Notes: generated by a model not told the origin, from the letters alone. Shown: positions 1-10,504, counted from the first letter of the stretch. The stretch is 64,000 nt of DNA from Burkholderiales bacterium (GCA_036262035.1 DATAJS010000010.1:124001-188000); one strand, 5' to 3'. Made by a program: numbers and translations.

Positions 1-1421
<1,421 letters not shown>

Positions 1422-1431
1422 CTCGAAAGCC

Positions 1432-1857
1432 ATGGCAACTAATACCATCCACGTGGACGTCGTCAGCGCCGAAGAGTCGATCTACTCGGGCGAGGCGGAA
1501 TTCGTCGTGCTGCCGGGTGAAGGCGGCGAGCTCGGGATCTATCCGCGCCACACCCCCCTCATGACCCGCATCCGCGCGGGGCAGGTGCGCATCAAGCCGG
1601 CGGGCGGCGGTGCCGAAGAGCTGATCTTCGTCGCGGGCGGCATCCTGGAAGTCCAACCCAAAGCGATCACCGTGCTCGCCGACACGGCGATCCGCGGTCA
1701 CGACCTCGATGAGGCGAAGGCGCTCGAAGCCAAGCGCCACGCCGAGGAGGCGATGGCGAACCGCTCCGGCAAGCTCGAGATCGCGAGGGCGCAGGCGGAG
1801 CTCGCGACCGCGGTCGCGCAGCTCGCGGCGATCCAGAAGCTGCGCGGTCGGCGCTGA
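1432..1857 (+). CDS. atpC: ATP synthase F1 subunit epsilon
   Basis: Epsilon subunit of F1Fo ATP synthase (141 aa), part of the central rotor stalk and an intrinsic regulator of ATP hydrolysis. The N-terminal beta-sandwich is recognisable from [14 protein letters not shown] and the [19 protein letters not shown] segment. An Ala/Glu-rich helical C-terminus (about residues 88-138) corresponds to the two regulatory helices. It follows atpD by 88 bp, all of which is the heptad-repeat hairpin. A strong intrinsic terminator at 1905-1930 closes the operon. Start ATG 1432 fits family length. Its ribosome-binding site is weak, with the right arm of the repeat ending 10 bp upstream. Confidence 0.97.
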   Translation: MATNTIHVDVVSAEESIYSGEAEFVVLPGEGGELGIYPRHTPLMTRIRAGQVRIKPAGGGAEELIFVAGGILEVQPKAITVLADTAIRGHDLDEAKALEAKRHAEEAMANRSGKLEIARAQAELATAVAQLAAIQKLRGRR

Positions 1858-1904
1858 GCGTCGTCAAGCTCGCGTTCGTGCGATATCTCACGAACGTCGC
1901 ACGG

Positions 1905-1930
1905 AAAGGCGGCCGCAGGGCCGCCTTTTT
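1905..1930 (+). terminator. intrinsic terminator of the atp operon
   Basis: Perfect 8-bp stem AGGCGGCC / GGCCGCCT with a GCAG loop, followed by five T residues (1926-1930), about 50 bp after the atpC stop. Orientation matches the atp operon. Confidence 0.88.
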
Positions 1931-1987
1931 GCATTTCCAGAGCGGCACAAGTGCGCTGTCCCCGGCAGGTCCACATAGACCCTATGA

Positions 1988-1993
1988 GATAAT
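1988..1993 (+). promoter_or_regulatory. candidate -10 box for glmU (possibly leaderless)
   Basis: GATAAT (5/6 to TATAAT) ends 6 bp before the glmU ATG at 2000. Standard spacing would put transcription start at or next to the A of the ATG. There is no Shine-Dalgarno sequence in the few intervening bases. No good -35 hexamer is visible 17 bp upstream, so this is tentative. Confidence 0.4.
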
Positions 1994-1999
1994 TTCCAG

Positions 2000-3364
2000 A
2001 TGGCCGTGAACGTCGTCATCCTTGCCGCGGGTCAGGGCAAGCGCATGCATTCGCAACTGCCCAAGGTGCTTCATCCGCTGGCGGGCAGGCCGATGATCGA
2101 GCACGTGATCGCGGCCGCCGACGTGCTCGCGCCGCGGCAGGTGTGCGTGGTTTACGGCCACGGCGGTGAACGGGTGCGCGAAGCGCTCGCCCGGCCCGAG
2201 CTCGCTTTTGCGCGGCAGGAGCCTCAGCTCGGCACCGGGCACGCGGTTCAGCAGGCGCTGCCGGTCCTGAGCGATGCCGACGTCACCGTCGTGTTGTACG
2301 GCGACGTTCCGCTGATTCGCGGCGAGACCTTGAAGCGGCTCGTCGCCGACGCGCGCGACGGCGTCGCGGTGCTCACCGCGACGCTCGACGATCCGTTCGG
2401 TTACGGCCGCATCATCCGCAGGCAGGACGGCCGCGTCGCCGCGATCGTCGAGGAGAAGGACGCTTCGCAAGCCCAGCGCGCGATCCGCGAGATCAACACC
2501 GGGCTCATGGCGCTGCCGACGGCCAAGCTCGAGCGCTGGCTCGGGCGGCTGGAGAACAACAACGCGCAGCGCGAGTACTATCTCACCGATGTGGTGAAGC
2601 TCGCTCAGGGCGACGGCGTGCCGGTGGTCGCGGTCGAGGTCGCCGATACCGCCGAGACGCTGGGCGTGAACAGCCGCGCGCAGCTCGCGCAACTCGAGCG
2701 CATCTACCAGCGTGCGTGCGCCGACCGCCTGCTCGAAAAAGGCGTCGCGCTCGCCGACCCGGCGCGCATCGACGTGCGCGGCTCCCTCACCTGCGGCGCG
2801 GACGTGTATATCGACGTCAACTGCGTCTTCGAAGGCACGGTGAGCCTCGCCGACGGCGTCAGCATCGGACCGAATTGCGTGATCAAGGACGTCTCGATCG
2901 CACCCGGCACCAGGGTCGAAGCGTTCTGCCATCTCGATTCGGCCGCGATCGGCGCCAACTGCAAGCTCGGTCCTTACGCGCGCATCCGTCCCGGGACGCG
3001 GCTCGCCGAGGACGTGCACATCGGCAACTTCGTGGAAGTGAAGGCGAGCGAGATCGCGACCGGCTCGAAAGCGAACCACCTCGCGTATATCGGCGACAGC
3101 AGCGTCGGGCGCAACGTCAACGTCGGCGCAGGCACCATCACGTGCAACTACGACGGCGCCAACAAGCATCGCACGATCATCGAGGACGACGTGTTCATCG
3201 GCTCCGACACGCAGCTCGTCGCGCCGGTGACGGTGCGCAAAGGCGCGACCATAGGCGCAGGCGCGACGATCACGCGCGAAGTGCCCGAGGGCGCGCTCGC
3301 GCTCACGCGGGTGAAGCAATCGACCATCGAGGGCTGGAAGCGGCCCGTGAAGAAAAAGGCCTGA
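2000..3364 (+). CDS. glmU: bifunctional GlcNAc-1-P uridyltransferase / GlcN-1-P acetyltransferase
   Basis: Cytoplasmic two-domain enzyme (454 aa) making UDP-GlcNAc from glucosamine-1-phosphate, acetyl-CoA and UTP, for peptidoglycan and LPS. The N-terminal pyrophosphorylase domain shows LAAGQGKRM (residues 8-16), the [11 protein letters not shown] element and LYGDVPLI. The C-terminal half is a left-handed beta-helix with hexapeptide turns and the [13 protein letters not shown] signature. Length is normal. It is the first gene after the atp terminator and is followed 4 bp later by glmS, the enzyme two steps earlier in the same pathway; the atp-glmU-glmS order is common in proteobacteria. Confidence 0.98.
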   Translation: MAVNVVILAAGQGKRMHSQLPKVLHPLAGRPMIEHVIAAADVLAPRQVCVVYGHGGERVREALARPELAFARQEPQLGTGHAVQQALPVLSDADVTVVLYGDVPLIRGETLKRLVADARDGVAVLTATLDDPFGYGRIIRRQDGRVAAIVEEKDASQAQRAIREINTGLMALPTAKLERWLGRLENNNAQREYYLTDVVKLAQGDGVPVVAVEVADTAETLGVNSRAQLAQLERIYQRACADRLLEKGVALADPARIDVRGSLTCGADVYIDVNCVFEGTVSLADGVSIGPNCVIKDVSIAPGTRVEAFCHLDSAAIGANCKLGPYARIRPGTRLAEDVHIGNFVEVKASEIATGSKANHLAYIGDSSVGRNVNVGAGTITCNYDGANKHRTIIEDDVFIGSDTQLVAPVTVRKGATIGAGATITREVPEGALALTRVKQSTIEGWKRPVKKKA

Positions 3365-3368
3365 CGCT

Positions 3369-5195
3369 ATGTGCGGCATCGTGGGCGCCATCGCGCGCCG
3401 TAACGTCGTTCCCATCCTGCTCGAAGGCCTGAAGCGGCTCGAATATCGCGGCTACGATTCGGCGGGCATCGCCGTGGTGAACGGCAGCCTCAAGCGGCTG
3501 CGCAGCACCGGCCGCGTGGCCGAGCTTTCGAAGCGCGCCGAGACCGACAAGCTCGACGGCCCCGTCGGCATCGCGCACACGCGCTGGGCGACGCACGGCG
3601 TGCCTTCGGAGCGCAACGCGCACCCGCACGTGTCGGGCGGCATCTCGGTCGTGCACAACGGCATCATCGAGAACCACGAAGAAGTGCGCTCGCGGCTGCA
3701 GCGCGAGGGCTACGTCTTCGCTTCGGACACCGATACCGAGGTGATCGCTCACCTCATCCATTCCAAGCTGAAAGACGGCGCCGCTCTGCTCGAAGGCACG
3801 CGTCAGGCGGTGGGCGAGCTCACCGGCGCGTACGCGATCGCGGTCGTCGACGAGAAAGACCCGAGCCGCCTCGTCGTCGCGCGCATGGGCGCGCCGCTGC
3901 TCCTCGGCCTCGGCCAGGGCGAGAACTTCGCGGCCTCCGACGCATCCGCGCTGGTGCAGGTCACGCAAAACGTCGTCTATCTCGAAGAGGGCGACCTCGC
4001 CGAGATCACCCTCGACCGCGCGCGCGTCGTCGACACCGACGGCCGCGACGTCGAGCGCCCGGTGCACGTCTCCAGCCTGACCTCCGCCGAGGTGGAGCTG
4101 GGGCAATACAAGCACTACATGCAGAAGGAGATTTTCGAGCAGCCGATGGCGGTGGCGAACACGCTCGAGCTCGTGGTCAACGCGCGCGGCGTGACGCCGC
4201 AGCTCTTCGGAGCGGATGCCGAGCGCGTCCTGAAAGAAGTCGACAGCGTGCTCATCCTCGCGTGCGGTACGAGCTATCACGCGGGCATGGTCGCCAAGTA
4301 CTGGCTCGAGTCGCTGGCGTGTATCCCGTGCAACGTCGAGATCGCGAGCGAGTACCGCTACCGCGAGTCGGTGCCGAACCCGAAGGCGCTGGTCGTGACG
4401 ATCTCACAGTCGGGCGAGACCGCCGACACGCTCGCGGCGCTCGCGCATGCGAAGTCCCTCGGCCACCAGTACACCCTCACGATCTGCAACGCGCCGGAGT
4501 CGGCGCTGGTGCGCCAGTCGCAGCTGCGCTTCCTCACCCGCGCGGGTCCCGAGATCGGGGTCGCGTCGACCAAGGCGTTCACCACGCAGCTCGCGGCGCT
4601 GGTGCTGCTCACGATGACGCTCGCCAAGCTGCGCGGGCGCCTGACCGGCGAGCGCGAGACGCAGCTCATGCACTCGCTGCGCCACCTGCCGGCGGCGCTC
4701 ACGCACGTGCTCGGCTGCGAGCCGGCCGTCGAAAAGTGGGCCGCACGGTTCGCGTCGCGCGACGACGCCCTCTTCCTCGGCCGCGGCATCCACTATCCGA
4801 TCGCCATGGAAGGCGCGCTGAAGCTCAAGGAGATCTCGTACATCCACGCCGAGGCGTATGCCGCAGGAGAGCTCAAGCACGGGCCGCTCGCGCTGGTCGA
4901 CAAGAACATGCCGGTGGTGGCGATCGCGCCCAAGGACGCGCTGTTCGAGAAGCTCAAGTCGAACCTGCAGGAAGTGCGCGCGCGCGGCGGCGAGCTCTAC
5001 GTGTTCGCGGACGCGAACGCGGGGCTCACCGGCAGCGAAGGCGTCGAGGTGATCACGATGCCCGATCACGCGGGCATCCTCTCCCCCATCCTGCACACCA
5101 TCCCGCTGCAGCTTCTCGCCTATCACGTGGCGCTGCACAAAGGGACGGACGTCGACAAGCCCCGCAACCTCGCCAAGTCGGTGACGGTCGAATAA
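3369..5195 (+). CDS. glmS: glutamine-fructose-6-phosphate aminotransferase (isomerizing)
   Basis: Makes glucosamine-6-phosphate from fructose-6-phosphate and glutamine, the committed step of UDP-GlcNAc synthesis (608 aa, normal length). It begins [11 protein letters not shown], so Cys2 becomes the N-terminal nucleophile of the class II glutaminase domain. Typical glutaminase motifs are [11 protein letters not shown] and VHNGIIENH. Two SIS sugar-isomerase domains follow ([10 protein letters not shown] and [19 protein letters not shown]). The C-terminal sequence ends [11 protein letters not shown], as in the family. It lies 4 bp after glmU. No glmS ribozyme or GlmZ-type site is apparent, the upstream gap being too short. 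Confidence 0.98.
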   Translation: MCGIVGAIARRNVVPILLEGLKRLEYRGYDSAGIAVVNGSLKRLRSTGRVAELSKRAETDKLDGPVGIAHTRWATHGVPSERNAHPHVSGGISVVHNGIIENHEEVRSRLQREGYVFASDTDTEVIAHLIHSKLKDGAALLEGTRQAVGELTGAYAIAVVDEKDPSRLVVARMGAPLLLGLGQGENFAASDASALVQVTQNVVYLEEGDLAEITLDRARVVDTDGRDVERPVHVSSLTSAEVELGQYKHYMQKEIFEQPMAVANTLELVVNARGVTPQLFGADAERVLKEVDSVLILACGTSYHAGMVAKYWLESLACIPCNVEIASEYRYRESVPNPKALVVTISQSGETADTLAALAHAKSLGHQYTLTICNAPESALVRQSQLRFLTRAGPEIGVASTKAFTTQLAALVLLTMTLAKLRGRLTGERETQLMHSLRHLPAALTHVLGCEPAVEKWAARFASRDDALFLGRGIHYPIAMEGALKLKEISYIHAEAYAAGELKHGPLALVDKNMPVVAIAPKDALFEKLKSNLQEVRARGGELYVFADANAGLTGSEGVEVITMPDHAGILSPILHTIPLQLLAYHVALHKGTDVDKPRNLAKSVTVE

Positions 5196-5206
5196 CTCCG
5201 CTACAC

Positions 5207-5235
5207 TGCGTACTCCGCTTCGCACGGAGTACGCA
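5207..5235 (+). promoter_or_regulatory. 11-bp hairpin enclosing the ribosome-binding site of the next gene
   Basis: Perfect stem TGCGTACTCCG (5207-5217) / CGGAGTACGCA (5225-5235) with a 7-nt loop. The only Shine-Dalgarno-like bases for the following gene, GGAG (5226-5229), lie in the 3' arm, and the arm reaches the A of the ATG at 5235. This could hide the start from ribosomes or act as a boundary after glmS. There is no T-run, so it is not a standard terminator. Confidence 0.6.
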
Positions 5236-5651
5236 TGAGCACGCTCACCGTATCGCCCGAGGAATACGTCGAGATCGTCAATCTCTACGCGGCCTACAAC
5301 CTGACGAGCGACGCCGGCGACGCGGAAGGCTACGCCGACTGCTTCATGGAGAACGGCGAGCATCACGGCACGTACGACGTGTACGGCCGCGCGGCGCTGA
5401 TCGAATACAAGAAAGCCGACAAGGCCAAGCGCACCCATCTGTGGCGCCGTCACTGGAACGGCAGCCTGCACCTCGAGAAGATCGACGCCGGTACGATTCG
5501 CGGGCGCTGCTACTTCTTCGGCTACAACGGCGAGCCCGGCAGCCCGCCGACCATGACCCACGGCGGCGTCTACACCGACCTCATCCGCAAGGAAAACGGC
5601 CGCTGGAAGTTCGCCGAGCGGCGCATCGCGTTCGACTTCCCGTCGAAGTAG
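5235..5651 (+). CDS. SnoaL-like / NTF2-fold domain protein
   Basis: 138-aa protein of the SnoaL-like (NTF2-fold) superfamily. The N-terminal pattern YVEIVNLYAAYNLTSDAGD...YADCFMENGEHH, a helix followed by an Asp/His-containing segment, is typical of these small cone-shaped proteins, as is the C-terminal GRWKFAERRIAFDFP strand. Members include polyketide cyclases, dehydratases and small subunits of ring-hydroxylating enzymes, so the reaction cannot be told. No signal peptide or membrane segment. It is followed 7 bp later by an amidase and preceded by a hairpin that masks its ribosome-binding site. The start ATG 5235 is the only good one. Confidence 0.75.
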   Translation: MSTLTVSPEEYVEIVNLYAAYNLTSDAGDAEGYADCFMENGEHHGTYDVYGRAALIEYKKADKAKRTHLWRRHWNGSLHLEKIDAGTIRGRCYFFGYNGEPGSPPTMTHGGVYTDLIRKENGRWKFAERRIAFDFPSK

Positions 5652-5658
5652 GCGCCGC

Positions 5659-7092
5659 ATGGACGCGATCGAGAAGCCGTCCGCCGCAGCCGAAGGCATC
5701 GAGTATGCGAGCGTCGCCGAGCTCCATCGGCTGTATCGCGCGAAGAAGCTCTCCCCGGTCGAGGTCGTGAAGGCGCTGCACGCGCGCATCGACCGGTACG
5801 AGCCCTCGCTGCACGCGTTCGTGACGCCCTCGCCCGAGATCGCGCTCGAGCGCGCCCGCGCGTCCGAAGGCCGCATGGTGCGGGGCCAGCTGCTCGGTCC
5901 GCTCGACGGCATACCTTACGGTCTCAAGGACGTGATCGAGACCGCGGGACTGCGCACCACCGGCCAATCGAAGATCCTCGAGCACCACGTCCCCGCGCAC
6001 GACGCATTCGTCGAAGCACGGATGAAAAGCGGCGGCGCGGTGCTGATGGGCAAGCTCACCACCTACGAGTTGGCTCACGGCGGACCGTCGTGGGACCTGC
6101 CGTGGCCGCCGGCGATGAACCCGTGGAAGCAAGGCTATCTGCCCGGCGGCACGAGCAGCGGCCCCGGCGCGGCGCTCGCCGCCGGCTTTCTGCCCGCTGC
6201 GATCGGCACCGATACCGGCGGCTCGATCCGCATGCCGGCCGCCTCGTGCGGCATCGCCGGCGTGAAGCCGACCTACGGCCTCGTCAGCCGGCGCGGCGTG
6301 CTGCCGAACACCTATTCCTTCGACGCCTGCGGTCCCATGGCGCGCAGCGTCGAAGACGCGGCGATGATGCTGGGCGTCATGGCCGGCTACGATGCGCAGG
6401 ACATCAGCAGCGTGCAGCGCCCCGCCGCCGATTACGTACGCGATCTCGACGCCGGCCTCAAAGGCGTGCGCATCGGCTGGGTGCGCCACTGGTACGACGG
6501 GGACCCGACGTGCCACCCGGATATCCCGCCGGCGATGAACGCTGCCATGGAAACGCTGCGAGCGGCCGGCGCGATCGTCGAAGAGATCGAGCTCTCCGAC
6601 CTCCTCGTCTACCAGGATTGCAAGACCACGATCTCGATCACCGAGATGTTCAGCGCCTACGAGCACGAGTTCAGGACACGGCCGCAGGACTTCGGCACGA
6701 TGTTCCGCAACAAGGTGCTGCCCGGCGCGCTGATCCGCGCCGAAGACTACTTCCAGGCGCTGCGCCAGCGCACATGGCTGTGCGAGGAGCTCGCGCGCGC
6801 TTTCGCCGAATACGACGTGCTGGCGAGCGCCGGCTGGATGACGGTCGCCGAGAAAGCGAAACCCGACAAGCTCGACAAGTTCCTGCGCCCGCCCAACATC
6901 ACGACGCCTTTCAACATCGGCGGGCAGCCCGCGATGAACCTCCCGTGCGGCATGAGCGCCGAAGGCCTGCCGATCAGCCTCCAGCTCGCCGCGCGCCACT
7001 TCGACGAAGCGCTGACGTTCCGCGTGGGCCACGCGTACCAGCGCGAGACCGACTGGCATACGCGCCGTCCGAGCGAAGGGCTGACGCAATGA
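5659..7092 (+). CDS. amidase signature family hydrolase
   Basis: Amidase of the GatA/AtzE/FAAH-type amidase signature family (477 aa). The Ser-cisSer-Lys triad is visible: Lys in YGLKDVIET, cis-Ser in GGTSSGPGA and nucleophilic Ser in GTDTGGSIRMPA. The C-terminal NLPCGMSAEGLPISLQL segment is also typical. The substrate is not deducible. It is not a tRNA amidotransferase subunit by context, since gatB is absent. A short reading frame overlaps its stop by ATGA and resembles the small GatC/AtzG-like partners of such amidases. The upstream SnoaL-like gene is 7 bp away, so the three probably form one transcript. Confidence 0.93.
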   Translation: MDAIEKPSAAAEGIEYASVAELHRLYRAKKLSPVEVVKALHARIDRYEPSLHAFVTPSPEIALERARASEGRMVRGQLLGPLDGIPYGLKDVIETAGLRTTGQSKILEHHVPAHDAFVEARMKSGGAVLMGKLTTYELAHGGPSWDLPWPPAMNPWKQGYLPGGTSSGPGAALAAGFLPAAIGTDTGGSIRMPAASCGIAGVKPTYGLVSRRGVLPNTYSFDACGPMARSVEDAAMMLGVMAGYDAQDISSVQRPAADYVRDLDAGLKGVRIGWVRHWYDGDPTCHPDIPPAMNAAMETLRAAGAIVEEIELSDLLVYQDCKTTISITEMFSAYEHEFRTRPQDFGTMFRNKVLPGALIRAEDYFQALRQRTWLCEELARAFAEYDVLASAGWMTVAEKAKPDKLDKFLRPPNITTPFNIGGQPAMNLPCGMSAEGLPISLQLAARHFDEALTFRVGHAYQRETDWHTRRPSEGLTQ

Positions 7093-7352
7093 CCAAATCG
7101 TTCGTGAGACCGAATCCCGCGTCGCAGACGCTCAAGGAGCTGCCGCCGTCGAGCCGCGACGAGATACGCGGCATGGCGCGGGCGGCCGGGCTCGATCTCC
7201 CCGGGAAGCTCATGGAAGAGCTGTGCGATTCGTATCCGGCGTTCGAGGCGATGGTGAGACGCCTGCCGCGCGCGCGGCCGCGGTCAGACGAGCCCGCGCA
7301 CGTCGCCGACGTCGAGCGCCTGGGCTCGACGCCGGGGCATCATTCGGGATAG
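7089..7352 (+). CDS. small GatC/AtzG-like amidase partner (87 aa)
   Basis: Frame starting MTKSFVRPNPASQ, with the ATG overlapping the amidase stop as ATGA, a strong sign of translational coupling. The middle reads ARAAGLDLPGKLMEEL...YPAFEAMVRRLP and the end has a DEPAH motif. This helical layout with a terminal EPAH/EPA motif resembles the small subunits encoded beside amidases (AtzG/DUF4089, GatC-like), which support folding or activity of the catalytic subunit. It has no signal peptide. It ends by overlapping the convergent cupin gene by 13 bp. The family match is by eye. Confidence 0.7.
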   Translation: MTKSFVRPNPASQTLKELPPSSRDEIRGMARAAGLDLPGKLMEELCDSYPAFEAMVRRLPRARPRSDEPAHVADVERLGSTPGHHSG

Positions 7353-7747
7353 CTTTTCCGCAGCTCTTCGGCGCTCTTGGAGAGGCCGTAGACGTCGAGG
7401 ATCTCGGTCTCCTCAGAGAGGATCTCGAACATGTGCACCGCTTTGGCTGGGATATGGACGATAGCGCCCGCCTGCGCGATGCGTTCGGTGCCGTCCATCG
7501 TCACCTTGACGCCGCCGCGCAGGATCATCGAGACCTGTTCCGCATCGTGTGCGTGCGGCTTGCCGCGCGAGTTCGCTTTCACGATCACGCGCGTGAGCAC
7601 CACGTTGTCGCCGACCCACGTCTTGCGCACCGTGCCGGTGTGCGTCGACACCATCGGATCCGCGACCGTCTCGGCGGGAATGCTCTCCCACTCGGTGATC
7701 ATCGGCGTCCCGCCGCGCTGACTCTCCACCCAGTCGCAATAGTCCAT
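7340..7747 (-). CDS. cupin-domain protein
   Basis: Single-domain cupin (135 aa from ATG 7747; a GTG at 7774 would add 9 residues). The conserved metal-binding half-motifs are readable: GKPHAHDAEQVSMILRGG, giving the two His and Glu of cupin motif 1, and HIPAKAVHMFEI for motif 2 with its His. Such proteins are metal-dependent dioxygenases, isomerases or ligand sensors, and the substrate is unknown. ATG 7747 is preferred because GGAG lies about 8 bp upstream. It is convergent with the amidase pair (stops overlap) and divergent from the binding-protein gene at 7801, so the 53-bp gap must hold two promoters. Confidence 0.85.
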   Translation of the reverse strand: MDYCDWVESQRGGTPMITEWESIPAETVADPMVSTHTGTVRKTWVGDNVVLTRVIVKANSRGKPHAHDAEQVSMILRGGVKVTMDGTERIAQAGAIVHIPAKAVHMFEILSEETEILDVYGLSKSAEELRKSYPE

Positions 7748-7800
7748 TGCATGCTCCGCATGATCGTCTTCCACAAATTCTACTGAACGAGGAGAACCGG

Positions 7801-8763
7801 ATGAGACGAGTTTTCGTATCGATGCTGCTGGCCTGCGGGTGCGGCCTTGCCGCCGCCCAGGAGGGCTTTCCGAACCGGCCGCTGCGCCTGGTGCTGTCGG
7901 TGCCGCCCGGCGGCGCGGCGGATTATATCGGCCGCATCGTGGCGGCCAAGCTGTCCGAATCGCTGGGGCAGAACGTGGTGATCGAGAGCCGCCCCGGCGC
8001 CGGCGGCATCGTCGCGTCGGTGTACGTGAGCGGCGCGACCGCCGACGGTCACACGCTCTATCTTTCGTCGAGCACGACCCACGGCGCCGCGCCGGTCCTC
8101 TACAAGAAGCTCCCGTACGACGCGATCAGGGGTTTCACCCACATCTCGCTGGTCGTGGTGATGCCCGCGATGATGGCGGTGCACGCCGACGTGCCGGCGA
8201 AGACGGTGAAGGAATTCATCGCGCTCGCCAAGGCCAAGCCCAAGTTCTATCGCTTTCCTTCGTCGGGCAACGGCAGCGTGCCGCACCTGTTCGGCGAGCA
8301 GTTCAACATCGTCACCGGCACCCAGCTCGTGCACGTGCCCTATAAAGGCAGCGGCCCGGCGGTGGTCGGCTTCGTGTCCGGCGAAGGCCACGTCATGTGG
8401 GACGGCCTGCCGTCGCTGATCGGCCAGATCAAGGCGGGCCGGCTGCGCGCCATGGCGGCGATGCACGACAAGCGCTTCGCGATCTTTCCCGACGTGCCGA
8501 CCGCGGCAGAGGCGGGCCTGAAAGGGATGGAAGGCGGCATCTGGTACGGGTTGTCGGCCCCGCCGGGGCTGGCGCGGCCGCTGGTGGATCGCCTCAACAG
8601 GGAAGTCGCCAAGGTCGATGCGCAGCCCGACGTGCAGGAGCGCTTTGCGACCGTCGGCGGCTACGCCACACCGACCACGCCGGCCGGCTACGTCGACTTC
8701 ATCCTCAAGGAAAACCGCAAGTGGGGCGAGGTCGTGCGCATCTCCGGCGCGACGGTCGACTGA
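7801..8763 (+). CDS. tripartite tricarboxylate transporter (Bug-type) periplasmic binding protein
   Basis: Periplasmic solute receptor of the Bug/TctC family (320 aa), hugely expanded in Betaproteobacteria. There is a signal peptide of about 19 residues (MRRVFVSMLLACGCGLAAA). The mature part starts QEGFPNRPLRLVLSVPPGG and contains the family segments RPGAGG, LPYDAIRGFTHI and HVPYKGSGPA. ATG 7801 is chosen over an upstream in-frame ATG because a GAGGAG ribosome-binding site precedes it and the signal peptide begins there. No TctA/TctB membrane partners are nearby, so it is an orphan receptor, common for this family. It overlaps the next gene (TGATG). Confidence 0.93.
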   Translation: MRRVFVSMLLACGCGLAAAQEGFPNRPLRLVLSVPPGGAADYIGRIVAAKLSESLGQNVVIESRPGAGGIVASVYVSGATADGHTLYLSSSTTHGAAPVLYKKLPYDAIRGFTHISLVVVMPAMMAVHADVPAKTVKEFIALAKAKPKFYRFPSSGNGSVPHLFGEQFNIVTGTQLVHVPYKGSGPAVVGFVSGEGHVMWDGLPSLIGQIKAGRLRAMAAMHDKRFAIFPDVPTAAEAGLKGMEGGIWYGLSAPPGLARPLVDRLNREVAKVDAQPDVQERFATVGGYATPTTPAGYVDFILKENRKWGEVVRISGATVD

Positions 8764-9752
8764 TGGCGATCCTGGTCACGGGCGGCGCGGGGTTCGTCGG
8801 GCTCAACGTCGTCCGGGCGCTGCTCGAACGCGGCGACGAGGTGGTGCTGTTCGACAGCGGCGACCTGCCCCCGGGCGCGGAGCGCAGCTTAAGGCCGTGG
8901 CAACGCGCGCTCACCATCGAGCGCGGCAGCGTCGTCGACGCGGACGCGGTCACGGCGCTGCTCGCGCGCCGGCCCATCGATCGCGTGATCCACGCCGCGG
9001 CGATCACCTCGGGCCCGGTGCGCGAAGCGCGCGACCCGGCGGCAATCCTCGACGTGAACCTGCGCGGTGTGTTGAACGTGCTCGATGCATCGCGCAGGCA
9101 TCGCGTGAAGCGCTTCGTCTACGTCGGCTCCGGGGCCGCGTACGGCGAGTCGCTGTATCGCCTGCCGCGGCTCTACGAAAGCACGCCGTCGACACCCACC
9201 ACGCTCTACAGCATCACCAAGCACGCGGCGGAGCGTACGTGCATGCGCCTCGCGGCGCTGTGGAAGATCGACGTGGTCTGCGTACGCCTGGGCACGGTCA
9301 TCGGTCCGTGGGAGCGCGACACCGGCGCGCGCGACAACTACGGCACGCACACCCAGCTCGCATCCCGCGCGGTCGCCGGCAGGACCGCCATCCTCACGCG
9401 CGAGGCCGTGCAGCGCGACTGGATCTACGCCCCCGATGTGGCGCAGGCGTTATCGCTGCTCGTGCATGCACCGGCGCTCGGGCACACGCTGTACAACGTG
9501 TCGTCGGGCGTGCCGTGGATCGATCCGATCCCGCGCTGGTGCGAGGCGCTCGCGCAGAGATATCCGCGCTTCGAGCACCGCACCGAGAGCGACGGCGAAG
9601 CGGCCAACATCTGGTACACCGACGTGAATCGCGGCCTGATGGACATCGGGCGCCTTCAAGCCGAAACCCGCTTCGTGCCCCACACCATGCAGGCCGCCTA
9701 TGCGGCGTACCTCGACTGGATGGACGCCACGCCCGAGTTCTTCGGTCATTGA
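8763..9752 (+). CDS. NAD(P)-dependent epimerase/dehydratase (extended SDR)
   Basis: Extended short-chain dehydrogenase of the nucleotide-sugar epimerase type (329 aa). The Rossmann nucleotide site TGGAGFVG is at residues 6-13. The catalytic Tyr/Lys pair sits in YSITKHAAER, and a Ser/Gly-rich VGSGAAYGES strand precedes it. The start ATG overlaps the stop of the binding-protein gene (TGATG), implying a common transcript. The substrate is unknown; relatives next to Bug proteins often act in aromatic or sugar-acid catabolism, but nothing here proves that. It is convergent with the SDR gene, and their ends overlap by 7 bp. Confidence 0.9.
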   Translation: MAILVTGGAGFVGLNVVRALLERGDEVVLFDSGDLPPGAERSLRPWQRALTIERGSVVDADAVTALLARRPIDRVIHAAAITSGPVREARDPAAILDVNLRGVLNVLDASRRHRVKRFVYVGSGAAYGESLYRLPRLYESTPSTPTTLYSITKHAAERTCMRLAALWKIDVVCVRLGTVIGPWERDTGARDNYGTHTQLASRAVAGRTAILTREAVQRDWIYAPDVAQALSLLVHAPALGHTLYNVSSGVPWIDPIPRWCEALAQRYPRFEHRTESDGEAANIWYTDVNRGLMDIGRLQAETRFVPHTMQAAYAAYLDWMDATPEFFGH

Positions 9753-10504
9753 CCGCGACGCGGCTTCCTCAGGGAGCGCGCCGCGAGCCGGTCGTAGAGC
9801 GCATCGGGCAATACGCGCATCAGCCGGGCGACGATCGCCATCTGCCACGGGATGACGCTGTAGGACGTCCCGCGCTCGATGCGCCGCGCGATCTTGGCGG
9901 CCGCCTGGTCCGCCGTCATCAGGAACGGCATGCGATAGGGATTGTGCGCGGTCATCGGCGTCGCGATGTACCCGGGCGAGACCGCGACGACGCGCACGCC
10001 GCTGCCGTGAAGCTCCACGCGCGTGCTTTCCAGGTACGAGATCGCGGCCGCTTTCGACGCCGAATACCCGCCCGAGCCCGGCAAGCCGCGATAACCCGCG
10101 ACACTCGCGATGCCGGCCAGCGTTCCCGATCGCGCTTCGCGCATCGCCGCGACGAACGGCTGGAACGTGTTGGCCATGCCGATCACGTTGATGTCGACGA
10201 TCTCGCGCAGCACGTCGAGGTCGGTTGCGATCGCGGCATCGGTGCCGACGCTGATGCCGGCGTTCGCGATGACGATGTCGGCGCCGCCGCAGCGCGCGAG
10301 AAAATCGGCCGCCGCGTCCTGCATCGCGGCGGCATTGCGTACGTCGACGGCGAAGACGTGCGAGGTGGCGGGAAGCTCCGCCGCCAATGCGGCGAGCGCA
10401 TCGCGCCCGCGCGCGGCAAGGCCTAGAGTCGCACCATTATTTGCGTAATGCCGCGCGAGCGCGCGGCCGAGGCCTGAAGTCGCGCCGGTGATGAAGACCC
10501 GCAC
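9746..10504 (-). CDS. short-chain dehydrogenase/reductase
   Basis: Classical SDR (252 aa). The TGATSGLGRALARHYA cofactor loop begins at residue 6, followed by a NAG motif (IVIANAGIS), catalytic Ser in IASVAGYRG and YSASK for Tyr/Lys, then SPGYIATPM. It is an NAD(P)-dependent oxidoreductase of unknown substrate. It lies 19 bp after the second dsbA-like gene on the same strand and may be the last gene of that transcript. The argS-SPOR-dsbA-SDR order recurs in Betaproteobacteria. Confidence 0.93.
   Translation of the reverse strand: MRVFITGATSGLGRALARHYANNGATLGLAARGRDALAALAAELPATSHVFAVDVRNAAAMQDAAADFLARCGGADIVIANAGISVGTDAAIATDLDVLREIVDINVIGMANTFQPFVAAMREARSGTLAGIASVAGYRGLPGSGGYSASKAAAISYLESTRVELHGSGVRVVAVSPGYIATPMTAHNPYRMPFLMTADQAAAKIARRIERGTSYSVIPWQMAIVARLMRVLPDALYDRLAARSLRKPRRGQ

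Noticed and set aside
3366-3369. glmS ribozyme or small-RNA site before glmS
   Set aside because: Only 4 bp separate glmU and glmS; no room for such an element.
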